Positions 33,923 to 46,237 of a stretch of 64,000 nt of DNA are shown one piece after another. Source of the DNA: Tretioscincus oriximinensis (lineage: Eukaryota; Chordata; Lepidosauria; Squamata; Gymnophthalmidae). The first letter of the stretch is position 1; every line of letters begins with the position of its first letter. The position numbers and the translations under genes are program-made. The notes under the pieces were generated by a model that worked only from the letters and a program-made list of their open reading frames with translations, had not been told where the DNA came from and searched no databases. The stretch covers positions 1,839,417 to 1,903,416 of the forward strand of contig JAJVDF010000140.1 of the NCBI GenBank assembly GCA_022410635.1, in the 5' to 3' direction.

Positions 33923-34574
33923 GGACTGGGCCTCAGAAATGATTCCTGGTTACTGGACTTTGATCATAACACCACACGGTGTTCAAAACAATTTTGAGAG
34001 TCACTAACGTGTGTCATTCTCCACAGCACACCCCTCAGTAAAAAGACACGAAGGCACATGTTGGGAATTCATCATTCCAACACGCTATATCTCTGCTCAT
34101 AGAGCAAAAGGAAGTCCTTCAACTGAAGTTACAAGCCATGATCTTTAAGAATGGTATTGTGCTGTCAAATCACCTTTCTAAGCCTGCCTGAATCTACAGG
34201 GAAGCCCAATCTGGCACTCAGGCAATTGCTATGGAAATGCAATTGCTATATGGCTTAAAGGGGGATTGGAATCCCTATACGTGCTCTTCTGCTTCTTTGG
34301 AAGTAGGCGGACTTTGAGTTATGAACATTCTATAGAGAGTTGAAGCCACAATTAGAGATCAGATCCAAGACGCTATTGGTATCTCCAGCTATATCACAGT
34401 TATTGTCTGTATGGGTATTTATGAGGATGAAGAGGGATGCACTACATTCATGAAGTCTGAATCTGGGAAATATAGGAGGGAGAGAAATGGTTGCTTTTCT
34501 TCCACTCAAGACACACCATTCTCCTCCCTTTCATTTTATTCTAACAACAACAGCTCTATAATAGGGTATACATA

Positions 34575-34935
34575 GGCCCTGTGCACACGAAGGCTTATAA
34601 CCCAAGATATAGGATATCCCAGGTATAAACCATCACTCCCACAGGGCACACCCACTTNGGTTATTACGAGGAGAAGGCAGCACCCAACTCATGAGAAGTG
34701 CCCTGCCATCATGGCAATCTGAGGAACACACGGCTTCTGTGCAACAGCTCCCTGATTTGGTGCTGGGAGCATGATCTCTCACGCCTTTGCTGGAGTTCTC
34801 ACCACGGCAGCTAAAAGCAAAGACACACACAGCTTTGAGAATGGATTCTGTGGCACACCATTTCAAAATTGGAATATATCCGCTCTTAAAAGTCATGGAA
34901 TAAAGGATGTTTGTAGCAAGTGGATCATTAACAAC
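34575..34935 (+). mobile_element. Non-autonomous element, family shared with 60930-61239
   Basis: About 330 bp align collinearly with 60930-61239. Shared blocks include 'accatcactcccacagg', 'ctccctgatttggtgctggg', 'atgatctc', 'cacggcag' and 'gttgtagcaagt'-like ends. The left end here is ggccctgtgcacac, and the right end of the other copy is tgcacagggcc, its inverted match, so the family appears to have terminal inverted repeats. No coding capacity is visible. Confidence 0.6.
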
Positions 34936-37164
34936 CTGTGACAACCCATGAGGACATGTGCCAGATCACCTGGATCGTGCTCCCATCCAGACATTAATCT
35001 CTCGTGCGCAGAGGGCCATAATCTTCTTGGGTTGTGTCAGTTGATCCCTGGGCATGTAATAACCATAGTTTTGTGTTCCAAAAGGTCAATTCTTTCTGCC
35101 ATAGTGCATAGTGATTATCCTTATCAGGGATTTCTCTCAGTGACTGAAACTACACCATGCAACACTCTATTAGTGAGGTTCATACTTAAGTTTGCAGACT
35201 TTTTGCACTGGGCATTATTCCAGAAAAGGGACCTGTCACCTTCTCACTGATAGGCTATTGCAGGTAAACCCTGTCTTGGTTCAGCCATAGTCTGTATTAC
35301 ATGGAGACTGCAGACCTCTATTCCAGCCAAAAAAAAAAAAATCTGGGGCAAGTCTCATTGAGAAAGGGTCTAGGGAGTACTCTGCAACATTCTGACATCC
35401 CAAATACTGCTCCATGTATCTGAAGATCAAGATGCTCTTCAGCTGCCAGAACCTGGCTGACCAGGAATTGAACTCTAACACTGATCTGAATCCTTTAACC
35501 CTGACAAAGAGTGTCTGTGCCTTTAAATACAAGAAGCAGATAGAGATGACAGGTTGCTCTGCTCCACTAAGAGTCTGGGGGTTCAGGCAACTACTGCCTT
35601 TCTGCTTCTTCTTACACTTCTCTGAGCTGCTTATATTAGCAAAGCATCTGCCTGCTAGCAATAAGCTGTTTAATATTCATGCAACATGACAGAACAGTTC
35701 AAATCTCTTGCAATGAAAAGAAGCAGGACTTCAGATAATCTAAAAAAGTTACATTTCTGTCCCACTGATTCAATTCATATGTGCCAATTACCCAAGAGGC
35801 TGCTGTATTTACTGATTAATAAAAGAGAAAATACACCATATGTGTCCATGTGCAGCATCTCAGACATATCATGTACACCTTATTATGCTTGTTTTGTACT
35901 TGGATTTTTAAATTTTGTTTTTAGCTTTGCACAAACATCTATAAAAAGTGTTTCACTTAACATTTCATTAAAAGTAGTACTAATAAAAAGGAGGAAGAAG
36001 AGGGATCTCTTATTTTTGTTCTCAGCTTTTTAGGATGGAGTTCAAATTGATTTCCAGAGGATAACAATTAAGTTCTAGAGCCCCCCCATTCCAAGATATA
36101 TCCTGGAGTATGAATAGAACCTTGGATTGGCACAGGCCAGGACAATAAGTAACCAAGAGTCTTTTTGTCCTGCTTAGGATCAGAAAAGGGATTATTTGTT
36201 TCCCTTCCATACTAGTGCAGAATGGAGGTCCCTCTGCCCACTACTCAGTCCACGTAGGATTCAGGTGCAGTAATGGAGGAAGAAAAAGTACCATATGTAA
36301 TTCTATTTGGGGGTGGGGGGGAGGGTATTTCCCAGTAGACTAAAAGTGGCCAACATTCTAGGCTATTTCAGGTAAGTGTGATAATATCCCCCAGTAAGAT
36401 TTGCTGCTACTCTTGCTTAGGTCCTGGAAGCGGAGAGGTGCAATAAATGTCTTAAGTGTCAGATATCTCTCCACATCACTTACCACAGAGGCAGCTCACC
36501 TATGTTTCATGCAGCTCATCCAATCTCTGGTATGTATCCTGCCCAGACTCAGTGGTTCACAGCCTCATATGTTATGCAAAGAAACTTTCTGCACCAATTG
36601 CTTACAGCTTCTGTTGGTGTTTCTTGATCTAGCAGATGGGGGTCATGCCAAATATCTCCACTGAGCCAAAACAGACAGTGAAAACAGCTTTTTCATAGCA
36701 TTTTTGGAAACATCAGTGAAGAGAAAGCAAAGCAGCAAACAAAATGTTGGTGTATACAGCCACCTAGCTGCTGTCAATTCTTTGCAATTCTACTCTGTCT
36801 TCAGTGTGGAAAAGGAAGCATTCCACCGCCTCCTATCTAACAAGTGGTGCTTCCATTTCAGGATGCCAGTAAATAAAGGAGCAGCAGGCACTTTTAATAG
36901 CTGCTTGCATCTTTATTGTCTGTTAGCAAGGGGAGGGGGGGAAGCATATTTCCAAATCCTATATTCCTACAAATTCTACAAAGTCAATGTATGAACTATA
37001 GAAATGAAGATGCATTGAACTAAAGTTCACTTGCAAGTTGTATTACCCCAGAAATAAATTGGTCTGGACCTTCACTTGAATTCATCAAAGTTATTCAATA
37101 GCTTTGAGGCAGAGGAAACCAAGAGCCTTTACCAAAATCTCTACTTGCAGAATTCAATGTAGCC
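34936..37164. other. No gene; fragment motifs only
   Basis: No exon is supported. 'tttttgcactgggcattatt' at 35201 is a fragment of the palindromic family seen at 27620. The frames at 35281-36033 have no recognisable products. Confidence 0.4.
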
Positions 37165-37165
37165 G

Positions 37166-37265
37166 TGTTACTCTGGATTCACTATTTATTTATTTATTAT
37201 TTGGACTTATATGCCGCCCCTCTCCGGAGACCCAGAGCAGCTTACAACGTATATAAAACAATACC
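37166..37265 (-). mobile_element. LINE/SINE 3' tail fragment
   Basis: A TTTA-rich run is followed by 'cttatatgccgcccctctcc' and 'cccagagcagcttacaacg', the inverted form of a LINE-type 3' tail common in reptile genomes. A shorter, weaker match lies at 47802-47832. Confidence 0.55.
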
Positions 37266-37394
37266 AGAATATCCTGAATCCAGATTAAAAAAACCCTTAA
37301 CTCTAAAAGAACCCACATGTCATCTATCCCATACATAGATTCTTCCAAATTCAGCATCCTGATGCTCTGAGACTTCTTACTTTTATCTCTGACT

Positions 37395-37600
37395 TGTTCA
37401 CCAGCTTCACTCTTTCTTGATTAGGGATAATCTGTCCATGGTGATCCATACTGTAGCAACTTCCAGATTAGACCATTTTAATTTGCTTTATATAAGGCTT
37501 CCTTTGAAAATGAATTGGAAAATGGAGCTAGTGCAGAATGCATCAACTCAACAGGAATTTCTGGCTAGAATCATGCTGATCTTGAAAAGATCTAACAATT
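37395..37600 (+). mobile_element. L2-clade LINE internal fragment
   Basis: 'agattagaccattttaattt', 'taaggcttcctttgaaaatg' and 'gctagtgcagaatgcatcaa' align with 2975-3075 of the larger L2 copy and correspond to the region after the reverse transcriptase catalytic box. The 3' end is missing. Confidence 0.65.
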
Positions 37601-38257
37601 AAAGTCCTAAAAAGTTTGGGTCTTCCTATATAGACCTGTCTAGGTATTAAGATCTCATTGACACTAATTTCTTATAGACCCTCCTTTCTTATAGGTGCAA
37701 GGGACAATGGAATGTGAGAGGATTATGATGGACTTTAAACTCTGTAACAGTTCACCTCTTTTGGAACACCTGTGCATTTCATGATTAGCTTTCTCTGAGT
37801 ATTCATTCTAACAGGGAAGGATAGTTAAATNTTAAATACGTTTTGGTCAATAAAATGGATTAGAAGAATGAGTACTAAATGAAGGGAGAAAATGACTACA
37901 GGTGGGCTCAGCAAACAAATAAATGAACAGGTCAGGAAAGGGAGGGTCATTGTCCACCAGTATGCTTACAATCATGGAAATTAATGCCGTATAGCAATCC
38001 TATGTGTGCTGCCCCTAGTGCCCCCCTGCCACACCTCCAATTATATAAAAAAATCTTACTGCCCCCTCAGTGTCTTCAAAGAACTGTCCTAGAATTAAAA
38101 AAAAATGCATTATCTTCCTAGTTATTGAAATGGCCACAATGTATTTCTGTTCCATCACCTGTTTACAGGCCCATGGGCATCATAAAACATCTCATCAGTG
38201 TTATCATTTGTAGCATAACTGATGCATAGCTCCAAGAGAAAGAGGAGTCTATTAGAG

Positions 38258-38612
38258 TAGGGTGACCATATTTCAATTTGAAAAAAGCAAGTAAGTTCCA
38301 GCCATCCCACCCAAGCTGGACATCCCACCCAAGTCCTGCCCAAACCATATACCCACTCCCACCCAAATCACAATCTCTGCTTTATAAAAAATGGTGAGCT
38401 TTTACTGGCCACAACCCACCACTACGCTCTATGATGCGGGTACCAGAAGGCTTAAGGGGGCTGTTAGAAGGCCCAAATAAGTACTGGAAGGTCCAGTAGG
38501 TTACAGGCTCTGGAAACTGGGGTTTTATCCTCTTTTACTAGAAGGGGGCTAAAAGGATCCCCAAATCTGAGACAACCCTGCTGAAACGGGACATTGAGGA
38601 CCACATGGTAAG
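38258..38612. mobile_element. Possible non-autonomous DNA transposon
   Basis: The left edge 'tagggtgaccatattt' and the right segment 'gaggaccacatggtaa' are weakly inverted copies, and the latter is preceded by 'cgggacat'. The interior (about 320 bp) is non-coding with repeated CCCACCC and GTACCAGAAGG-like words. No target duplication was found. Confidence 0.3.
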
Positions 38613-41162
38613 TACATGGTTAGCGTTATATAAATAAACCTTAATAAAAAAATGTTAATAATATGGTAGAAGTTGCACAATGATAATTCTTACTGATGTC
38701 TCAAGCACAACCATTAACAACTACTATGCCTGAACCTGGGTCATCCTATTTTGAGGACTGCTTTTCGTAGAACAAAGGAAAATTCTAATCCTAACCTCAA
38801 AAATGCTTATGTATCTATGGAAGAGAATTCGTTATGTATGAAATCCCAGAGGGTCAGCAGTCTCTGTGAAAAAAAATGTGGTTGGAAGTATACACTATAT
38901 TAAGAGCTAACACATTTCTCAAAAAAAAGTGTGTGTNAAGCTTCCTACAGGGAGCAGAAGTTTTCTTTTACCTTTGTTGGCTACTAGACAGACATAAGAC
39001 ATCTGATTGGATGTCCTGTACTTCCTCTGCTGAATGTCTGCTTTATGTCTCCAGTTGTTTTGCAGGTTTGCATGAATGCACATATGTGCATTTCAAACAC
39101 CGTGAGGCTGAGTTGTCATGCAGTGCCATCAGCAACAAGCCATTGTAACACTTAATGGAAACATCTGCAGCTTTCAAAGCCACTGAGGAAGCCTCACTAG
39201 GCATAGAAGAAAGGTGGAGGAAACTTCTGAAGCCAAGTAAAAAAGAGGCTTCTGCCTTTGACTGAATCCAGCAGAGGAATTCCATTGCAAATCAGAAACT
39301 AGTCACTGCATTCCTAAAACAGCAGGGAAACCTCATTCAAGCCTGGAGATTCTAACAAGTTCAGAGATTCTAGNGGATAAATGGTATCAGGATCTGTCAA
39401 AGCTGACAGATCTGACAGGTTGGAGAGTAACTCTTACCCAGGTTGATTTTGCTTAGACAATAATAAAGCATGTAGTTGCTTAGTTCTTTATTTCTTTCTC
39501 TGAGCCTTTTTTCTATTCTATAGCAGCCCAGCTGGTGTTCGGCTATAACACATTATAACAATTAAATGGAAAAATAATAAAAAGCTATATCTCCCCAATT
39601 TGCAAACCAAAACAATGTACAAAATAAACCACAATATTTCTAAAGGCAGGCTAACCATTCAAAATTATTTAAACATCTGAAAGAAGCAAGCTAGAGTTGA
39701 AAATCTGCCTTTCCCAGACATGCAATACAAAGGATTAAACAAGATGGGACGTACAGATGCATGTCACACTTTCACAATGGGCTTTGTTTAAAGAAGAAAA
39801 ACTACATACAGAAGAGGTGTTATTTACAGTCAAATTGTAAAGGCATTTAACCATGACTTATAAGCTGTCTACTACCATCTCTTGGGCCCTGGTTATAGCT
39901 TTGACTTCATTCGCACTAGAAAAATAAATAAATAAAATGGTTCAGAGAAAAACAAGCTGAACCCGAATTCACTTTGCTTTTCTCCCTCTTCTGGTGTTCA
40001 GAAACCCCAAGTTTAAAGTGACGGGTTTAAATTCCACGCTGCTGGATTGAATAGCCTCACTCCCATTGCACTGTCTCCTTTGCCCCTCCCCCCCCTTCAG
40101 TATCTGCCCAAGGACTTTGTGGCGACAGGGCAGGAGGAACCTGAGTCTAAGTGGACGCTTAGAGTAAGCAGGCAGTGAGGGCTCCTTTTACATCTCAGGT
40201 TTTGTGGAAGGGGGTCTTCTGGCTTCTAAGAAGTCCAGAGGCACATCCATGCAATGCCCACCGGATGGTGACAGAGATTTTAGTAATCTCCTCCAGTAAC
40301 TGCTACCACTTTTGATGGTAACAATTGAAGAAAATTCAAACTGCTGTCAAAAGCAGTAGCAGCACCAGGATGAGTGATGCTTGGGGGTACCTGTGAACTC
40401 AGTAGATGCCCAAAGATCCCCATCCACAAGCACCTCTTCAATCCAGAAAGGTGAGATTGAATAGCTGATGTCATCCCATGGGAGAGGATTAGGGCAGACT
40501 GAGGGGATTGATGGTTCAACAGAGCAACCCTCACAGAATCTCTCATGACTGGCTATTGGCCCTGGGGGAGATTTCCAATCCTACCTTGCTCTTCCCAGAT
40601 TCATCACAGGGCATTCTGATGATATGAAGTCACTGTGCTGGAATCAAATTCAGAGCTAAGATAAGGTGAATAGATTTCTTAGCTTTCACCTCATTTGGGG
40701 TGGGTGGTGCAGGGGGAAATCCCTTGAAATCTCATCTTGCCATCAAACCAATCTGTTGTCATTCCATTTTCCATTCAGAGTAAACAGAGAAGTAGTAATG
40801 ACAGTATAGGGTGAGCCTGTCTTAACTCCTGTTTTTTTCCCTGTAGACGGGACTGGACCTTTCAAAATAGAAAAGCCCACCAACAAAGTGTGCAGTAAAT
40901 TTATTTCTACATTATCTAAATCAAAGGTTCAGAAAAAAAGAAAGAAAACATTTTGGTGCTTTGCTGATGTGAAATAACACAGAAGCTGAATTAAAACTGA
41001 GGTGTGATCAGGGCCATCAGGACCTTTGGCATCATCAAGGTTTAATTGTCCAAAGGAAAAGGAAACTTTAGACCATTCTGGAAATCCAATTGACTGCAGA
41101 GCACATTCATGTATTTACTTTAGGAAGAAAAGGAAGTGGTTTACCATACTTTCTTCTCAGAT
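38613..41162. other. No gene or recognisable repeat
   Basis: 2.5 kb without a supported exon, RNA gene or element. The frames at 38876-39285 and 40280-40546 show no known motif. Confidence 0.45.
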
Positions 41163-41512
41163 ACTAAGGTTTTGTTCATTTATTCATTCATTTATCTATA
41201 GCCCACCCTATACCCAAAGTGTGGCCAACAATAAAGGTAAAAATTAACATATTAAAACAATAGCTGAAGATGGGAAAGAAAACAGCATTTCATCAAAGGC
41301 CAGGCTAAAGAGATGCCTCTTCTGAAACAGCTTCTGAAAGAATACAGAGATGGTAACTGATGCACCTCAAGGGGGAAACTGTTCCATAGTCTGGGCACGA
41401 TGACAAGAAAGCCATGCCACAGATTTCAACTTCCTTTGCTGTTGAGAGGGGTGGTACAACCAGGAGGGCCTCCCTGCAGCCCTTAAGGCACAGGCATTCC
41501 CACTTCTAACCT
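41163..41512 (-). mobile_element. L2-clade LINE 3' end
   Basis: The inverted tail (cattcatttatctatagccc, ctatacccaaagtgtgg) opens the copy. Then come 'aaagagatgcctcttctga', 'gatgcacctcaagggggaaa' and 'accaggagggcctccctgca', the reverse complement of the 3' UTR order at 3247-3589. It is truncated at its 5' side. Confidence 0.82.
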
Positions 41513-43442
41513 GGAAGCTGGAGGATCCTGGCTACTGCCACTTTTCATCGCAAGCGGCCTGTATTTTAAAGGAGAGCAACCTGTGCTGCAGCTAGGGCAG
41601 CAGAATGTGGGGGCATCCTCCCCCCAATAAAAATTAAAAAAATAACTGCAGCATCACTAGGAGGCTCTGGCAATCGGGATGTGTGTGCGTAATTTTTTTT
41701 TTTTACTGCTTGTGGTATCGTACACCCAAAATACGGCCCTGATCACAAGTGGGGCTAAACATGTCATGTGTTATGTAGAACACAGAAAGGCTAGAGCATC
41801 GCCTTCACCCTTCTTGCAGAAATGTATCCAAGTCCCACGCAGGAATGATTGTGAACTTCTTAAACACAACCCATGCACGGTAAGTTTATGGTAAGTTTAA
41901 TACAATTTTGGGATCATTGGAAACTAGTGAAGTAATTAAAACAAGGTCTCTTTCTATATTAGTCCTTGTTCCAGATATCCAAAATATAATATCTAGAATA
42001 AGACCCAGTGCAAAAAGGGTCAAGGGGCTGAAAACAATGTGGATATATGGTCAAAAAGAATCTCCATCTTTCTTTTCTCCATTTCATAAGGGTCAAATGT
42101 GGCCATGTCTGCAGACGTTCAGCTTTCTTGTGCTTGTACAAGTTACAAAATTAGTCTTGCCTAAGGGATAAACAAAGGGCAGCTCCATTTGGAATAAAAG
42201 CCAATTGAGGTGTAATTCAATCAAAGTACAGCTGTGCAAAATGATCTGGATACTGACCCTTCAGCCTTGGACAGGGCAGCAGGAGAAAAAGTGTTATGTA
42301 CATTCTTCTAAATCAGTCAAAATCCAATCAAGAAGAAATGTTCCTAATAAAGACAACATGTAATAAAATATAGACTTTTGTAAACTCTACTATGCCTCCC
42401 TGGATATAATATGATGGACAATCCTCTGCCTTCTGGAAGAGTTCAATGAACAATTCTGTCTTCTAAGGTATAGAAAGAACACTTTTGTATCAAGAATTAA
42501 GGAGTCTTTTAGATACAGCATTTAAAAGTCTCTGGATCCCACAGATGTAAATATAAGATCCCAGNGCATAGCTTTTTTGTAGCATTTTTTTTGGAAGAGT
42601 AGGTTAAATGATACTGAGGTCGTGCCTTTTGGAAAATTCAACATGACTGTCATGTTTCTCTATGGAAACTATTAAACCAAGTTATAAAACTGGCATGGAG
42701 CATACAAACTGATTGCTGAGTTGACTCTATCCCTTGATCAGAGTCTAAAAAGAACAAACTTTCCTGCATCCAGTTGAAATGCACCTCCAGTAATCCTGAA
42801 TCAGTATGGTCAGGGGCTGGGTGAAGCAGGCTGATTGGCCTACATCCTCATTGTGATAGCGGCCTGGGGTATTCCAAATCCACTAATCAGGAATTGAGGA
42901 TGTAAATAGGGAAAGAGTTTAAGTGGAAGGAGAAGTGTGAAGAGAGACAGCACTCAATTGGTTCTCTCTCTATTCATATCTGAAAGCACATCAGAAACTC
43001 ATTCAGAGGAGTGGAGAGAAGAATAGCAATTCGGGACCAGGCCACACTTTTCTCCATGGACTGCTGTCTCTGTGCACGAATAGAGATGGCTGTTTTTACA
43101 AAAAAGATACACCTTTACCACCTCATCTCAATTCCCTGCATACTATGCTACTCCTTTCAATTCAAAAGAAGAATCTGAACCTTGCTGCAGCTTTCTTCCC
43201 CTGTCACTTTTAATCCATTGAAAGACTAAGCATGACTGTTGCTAATTCTTCCGTTGGCCTGGCTTACCGAATGTACTGAGTTATCTTGCACCAAAGCCCT
43301 TTGCTGGGTTTATGTTTCCTGCCCTGCTTATCCTTAATTAACCATTAGCCTGCCCTTACTCCTGTGGGTTTATATACACTTGTTGAACTATGTGCAAATG
43401 CTGGGTGGCATCTACATGAAGCTGGACTATCATCACCTGGGA
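41513..43442. other. No gene; one repeat fragment
   Basis: 'aataagacccagtgcaaaaa' (41996-42015) is the inverted motif of the family at 27620. Otherwise there is no exon, RNA gene or element edge. Confidence 0.4.
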
Positions 43443-44475
43443 GACTGTCCTGAGTTTGTTCGAAATGCTTAAAGATTGTTCGAAGGGGTTAGTTCTGTGT
43501 TTTTTTCTAAGGGGTTAGTTCAGGGATATTTCTCTGGATTAATTTTGCCTTTTTTTAATAGAAAAAAGAGATTTGAACAAGGGGTATTTCTAAGTAGTCG
43601 ATTTCAGAGAAATAGCCATGTTAGTCTAGTAGAAAGTCCAACAAGGGTGCTAGTAGCACTTTAGAGACTAGTTGTAGAAAAGTAGGTGGCATTGGCATTT
43701 CGTAGAGATGAAAAAGTAGAGTTTGAAGAAGTAGATGAGAAAGTAGACTTTGAAAAGGTAGACGTGTCTACAAAAGCTAATGCCAATGCCACCTACTTTT
43801 CTACTGTTAGCCTCTAAAGTGCTGTTAGCTTCCTTGCTGGTATTTCTAAGTAGTTTGTTCATAAGTATCTCTAAGGTGTTACTCCAGGATTTTTCTAAGG
43901 GATGACTTCGGGGGTCTTTCTAATGCATTAGAGAGAATGGGAGACCTCCTCTTTAATACACAGCACCACACACTTGTCAGAAGTTCAAAAATTCCTGCAT
44001 GTTTGTGGGCAATGCCTGCACCACTGCTTTGCTTTGGATGACTGTCCTAAGTTTGTTTGAAGTGCTTGAAGAAAGTTTGAAGATTGAGTGATGTGCTTNA
44101 AGATTGTCTGATGACTGATTAAAGAGATTGAAGATTGTTTGAAGGGGTTAATTTAGTGTGTTTTTTTCTAAGGGGTATTGTGGTATAGGGGTATTTCTGT
44201 AGGCCTAGTCCAAGGATTTTTCTAAAGGGTTTGTCCAGAGATATTTCTTGGTTAGTTTAGGGATTTGTGTGTGAGGTTTGTTCAGGCACTTTTCTATGGG
44301 CACAATTAGGGATTTTTTAAAGAGTTAGTCTAGGTTTTTTCTAAGAAGTTAGTTCAGAAATTTTTCTTTTGGATTAAATCAGTACTCTTTCTAATGGATT
44401 AGTGTAAATGGGAGTTTTGTTTAGTACACAGCATCACACACTTGCCAAAAATTCCTGCATATTTGTGAATGATGC
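43443..44475. repeat. Diverged tandem duplication with internal minisatellite-like repeats
   Basis: Two units, 43443-44020 (interrupted by the insertion at 43599-43838) and 44040-44475, share ordered landmarks: gactgtcct-agtttgtt, gaaggggtta, tgtttttttctaagggg, ctttctaatg-attag, tacacagca-cacacactt and aattcctgcat-tttgtg. Within each unit an irregular motif of roughly 22-26 bp, ttttctaagg followed by gttagttcaggga, recurs with many changes. No coding capacity is present. Confidence 0.75.
43583..43854. mobile_element. Penelope-like terminal hairpin with 16-bp TSD
   Basis: The direct repeat ggtatttctaagtagt occurs exactly at 43583-43598 and 43839-43854. The roughly 240-bp insert starts with the inverted tail (atttcagagaaatagccatg), passes through 'aagtaggtggcattggcat', a short GTAGA-rich centre, and returns in the opposite orientation ('gccaatgccacctacttttc', 'ctctaaagtgctgttagc') ending at cttgct(gg). 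It is a pure foldback of Penelope termini, with no endonuclease or reverse transcriptase. Confidence 0.82.
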
Positions 44476-45495
44476 ACATCTCTATGTGTGGATGTGTCAG
44501 TGCTTAATATGAAAAATATATGGACGTAATCCTGATAGATGTGGTTTACCACTTTTTTTAAATTATGTATACACATTAGTTGTGTATATATAAAGTCCCT
44601 TTGATTCTTTAGGCATTGAATTTTATTCCAGGTTATATCCCAGAAGAGTGATGTTAATGTTTGCACACGAGTTCCTTAATCTATTAGCATTGGAATGAAA
44701 ACATAACCAGCTCTAAGCAATTTTTGTGCTGTTTTTAGCATGTTCAGATGCAACCAATTCCTCTCTGCAGTTTTTTCACTCCTTTGGGGTAAAGAGAAAG
44801 GATGTGTGCTGGGGGGAAACCTTTGCTTCTGCCCTTTTGCTCTCCATTCTTCTGACTGACTCCCTTTGCTGCCTAAAAACAAAATAAAAAGCAGAAAATA
44901 CAGTGCTGGGAGTCTAATGTGTACTTTTGGACATAGTGTGCAGTTAGCCCTAAATCTCCCAGTTGTCAAAAGACACATCCCTAGTGGATTTCTGCACATT
45001 CCAGGAAATGCAGATATAGCAGGAAAGGAGACCAAAGGGGGCTCAGAATAATTCAGCTTCAATTTTAATTCAGTCCCCAAATGTACGGCTTTCTGTGGTC
45101 CATCTGGACCTGCTGGTCACCTACGGCACGGGTTCTTCAGATTGGGTGGCTGTGAAGAGATTCCCCATACAAAAGCATCTCTTGGCTAACCCCTCCCACA
45201 GTTCTTTCCTGTCTCTTTGCACCTAAAGACATGCTTGATCTAATCCAGCAACCTCCAAGTCATTTTCCAGCATGGCAGGACCATGTGGGATGCACATGTA
45301 GAGCTAAAGGAGCCGCGGCAACAGCTACATAAAATGCCCCAGGCTGGATTTCATTCTTTTTGGGGTGGCTGATGAGCTCAGCTCCCTGGAAGGAAGGGAA
45401 GCAATGATTCAAAAGATGTCATTCTCCCAATTCCTGTTCCCAGTTCAATGAGCCTGACTGATGGAAAGGAAAAAATAGGAGGGGAATTAGGAAAT
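44476..45495. other. No gene or recognisable repeat
   Basis: A minus-strand frame at 44676-45080 (134 codons) has no recognisable domain. No splice or promoter context supports a gene. Confidence 0.45.
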
Positions 45496-45499
45496 GTGA

Positions 45500-45682
45500 G
45501 GGAGGCTGGGAAATGTGAGGGAAGGAGAGAGGAAGGAGATGTCAGGGAGGGAGGAAGGAAGGAAGGATAGATGGGTGGATGGATGGATGGAAGGATGGAA
45601 GGAGATGGTATGGATGGAGGAAGAAAGGGTAGCAGGGAGGGAGTAAGTTAATAAATAAGCAAGTAAATAAGGAAGGAATATA
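45500..45682. repeat. GGAA/GGAT/GGAG purine-rich microsatellite
   Basis: Imperfect tandem units, including ggaaggaaggaag and (ggat)n at 45570-45600, followed by TAAA-rich sequence. Confidence 0.85.
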
Positions 45683-46237
45683 TGAGTTTGTTGTTCATTG
45701 TTGGCAGTTCAAATCAAAATCTCATATGCTTGAAAATCAGCCATGATCATTCTCTGAGTGAAGTGCTGTACATGTGCTCAGAGGTATTTTTAAAACATTT
45801 TCTTTGGAAATAAGCAGGAGCTCTGCTTGCAAAGGTGGAGCATTTCTTCCTCTCTGTCTGATTTCTCTTTCATCTTCTCTAACAAAAATGAATCCAAATT
45901 CAGACTTGCTACTTTGCTTACTACCAAATATTTTCTACTCTCTAATTTCAATTGAAAGACACATTGAAAGTATGAGTAAATGATGGTTAGGAAGGGGGCC
46001 ACACTAAAACGTCAATCTTTCCTTGCCCTTCTTGGCTTGCAGTTTAAGAGTATCAGAACGGCCACCGTGATTGTGGTCTATGTTTTAATCCTTTGACACT
46101 GGCCATTTCCAGGTTGAAATTCACTCCAGAACGTTGGATATGCACTGAGAATAAAAGCCTAGGTCCAGGTTCCTGGGAGATCAGCACAAAGTGTCCTGTG
46201 GTGGCCCTACTTAGATTTTGATAATTTCATTTTTTTA
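45683..46237. other. No gene or recognisable repeat
   Basis: No exon or element was recognised. Confidence 0.45.
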
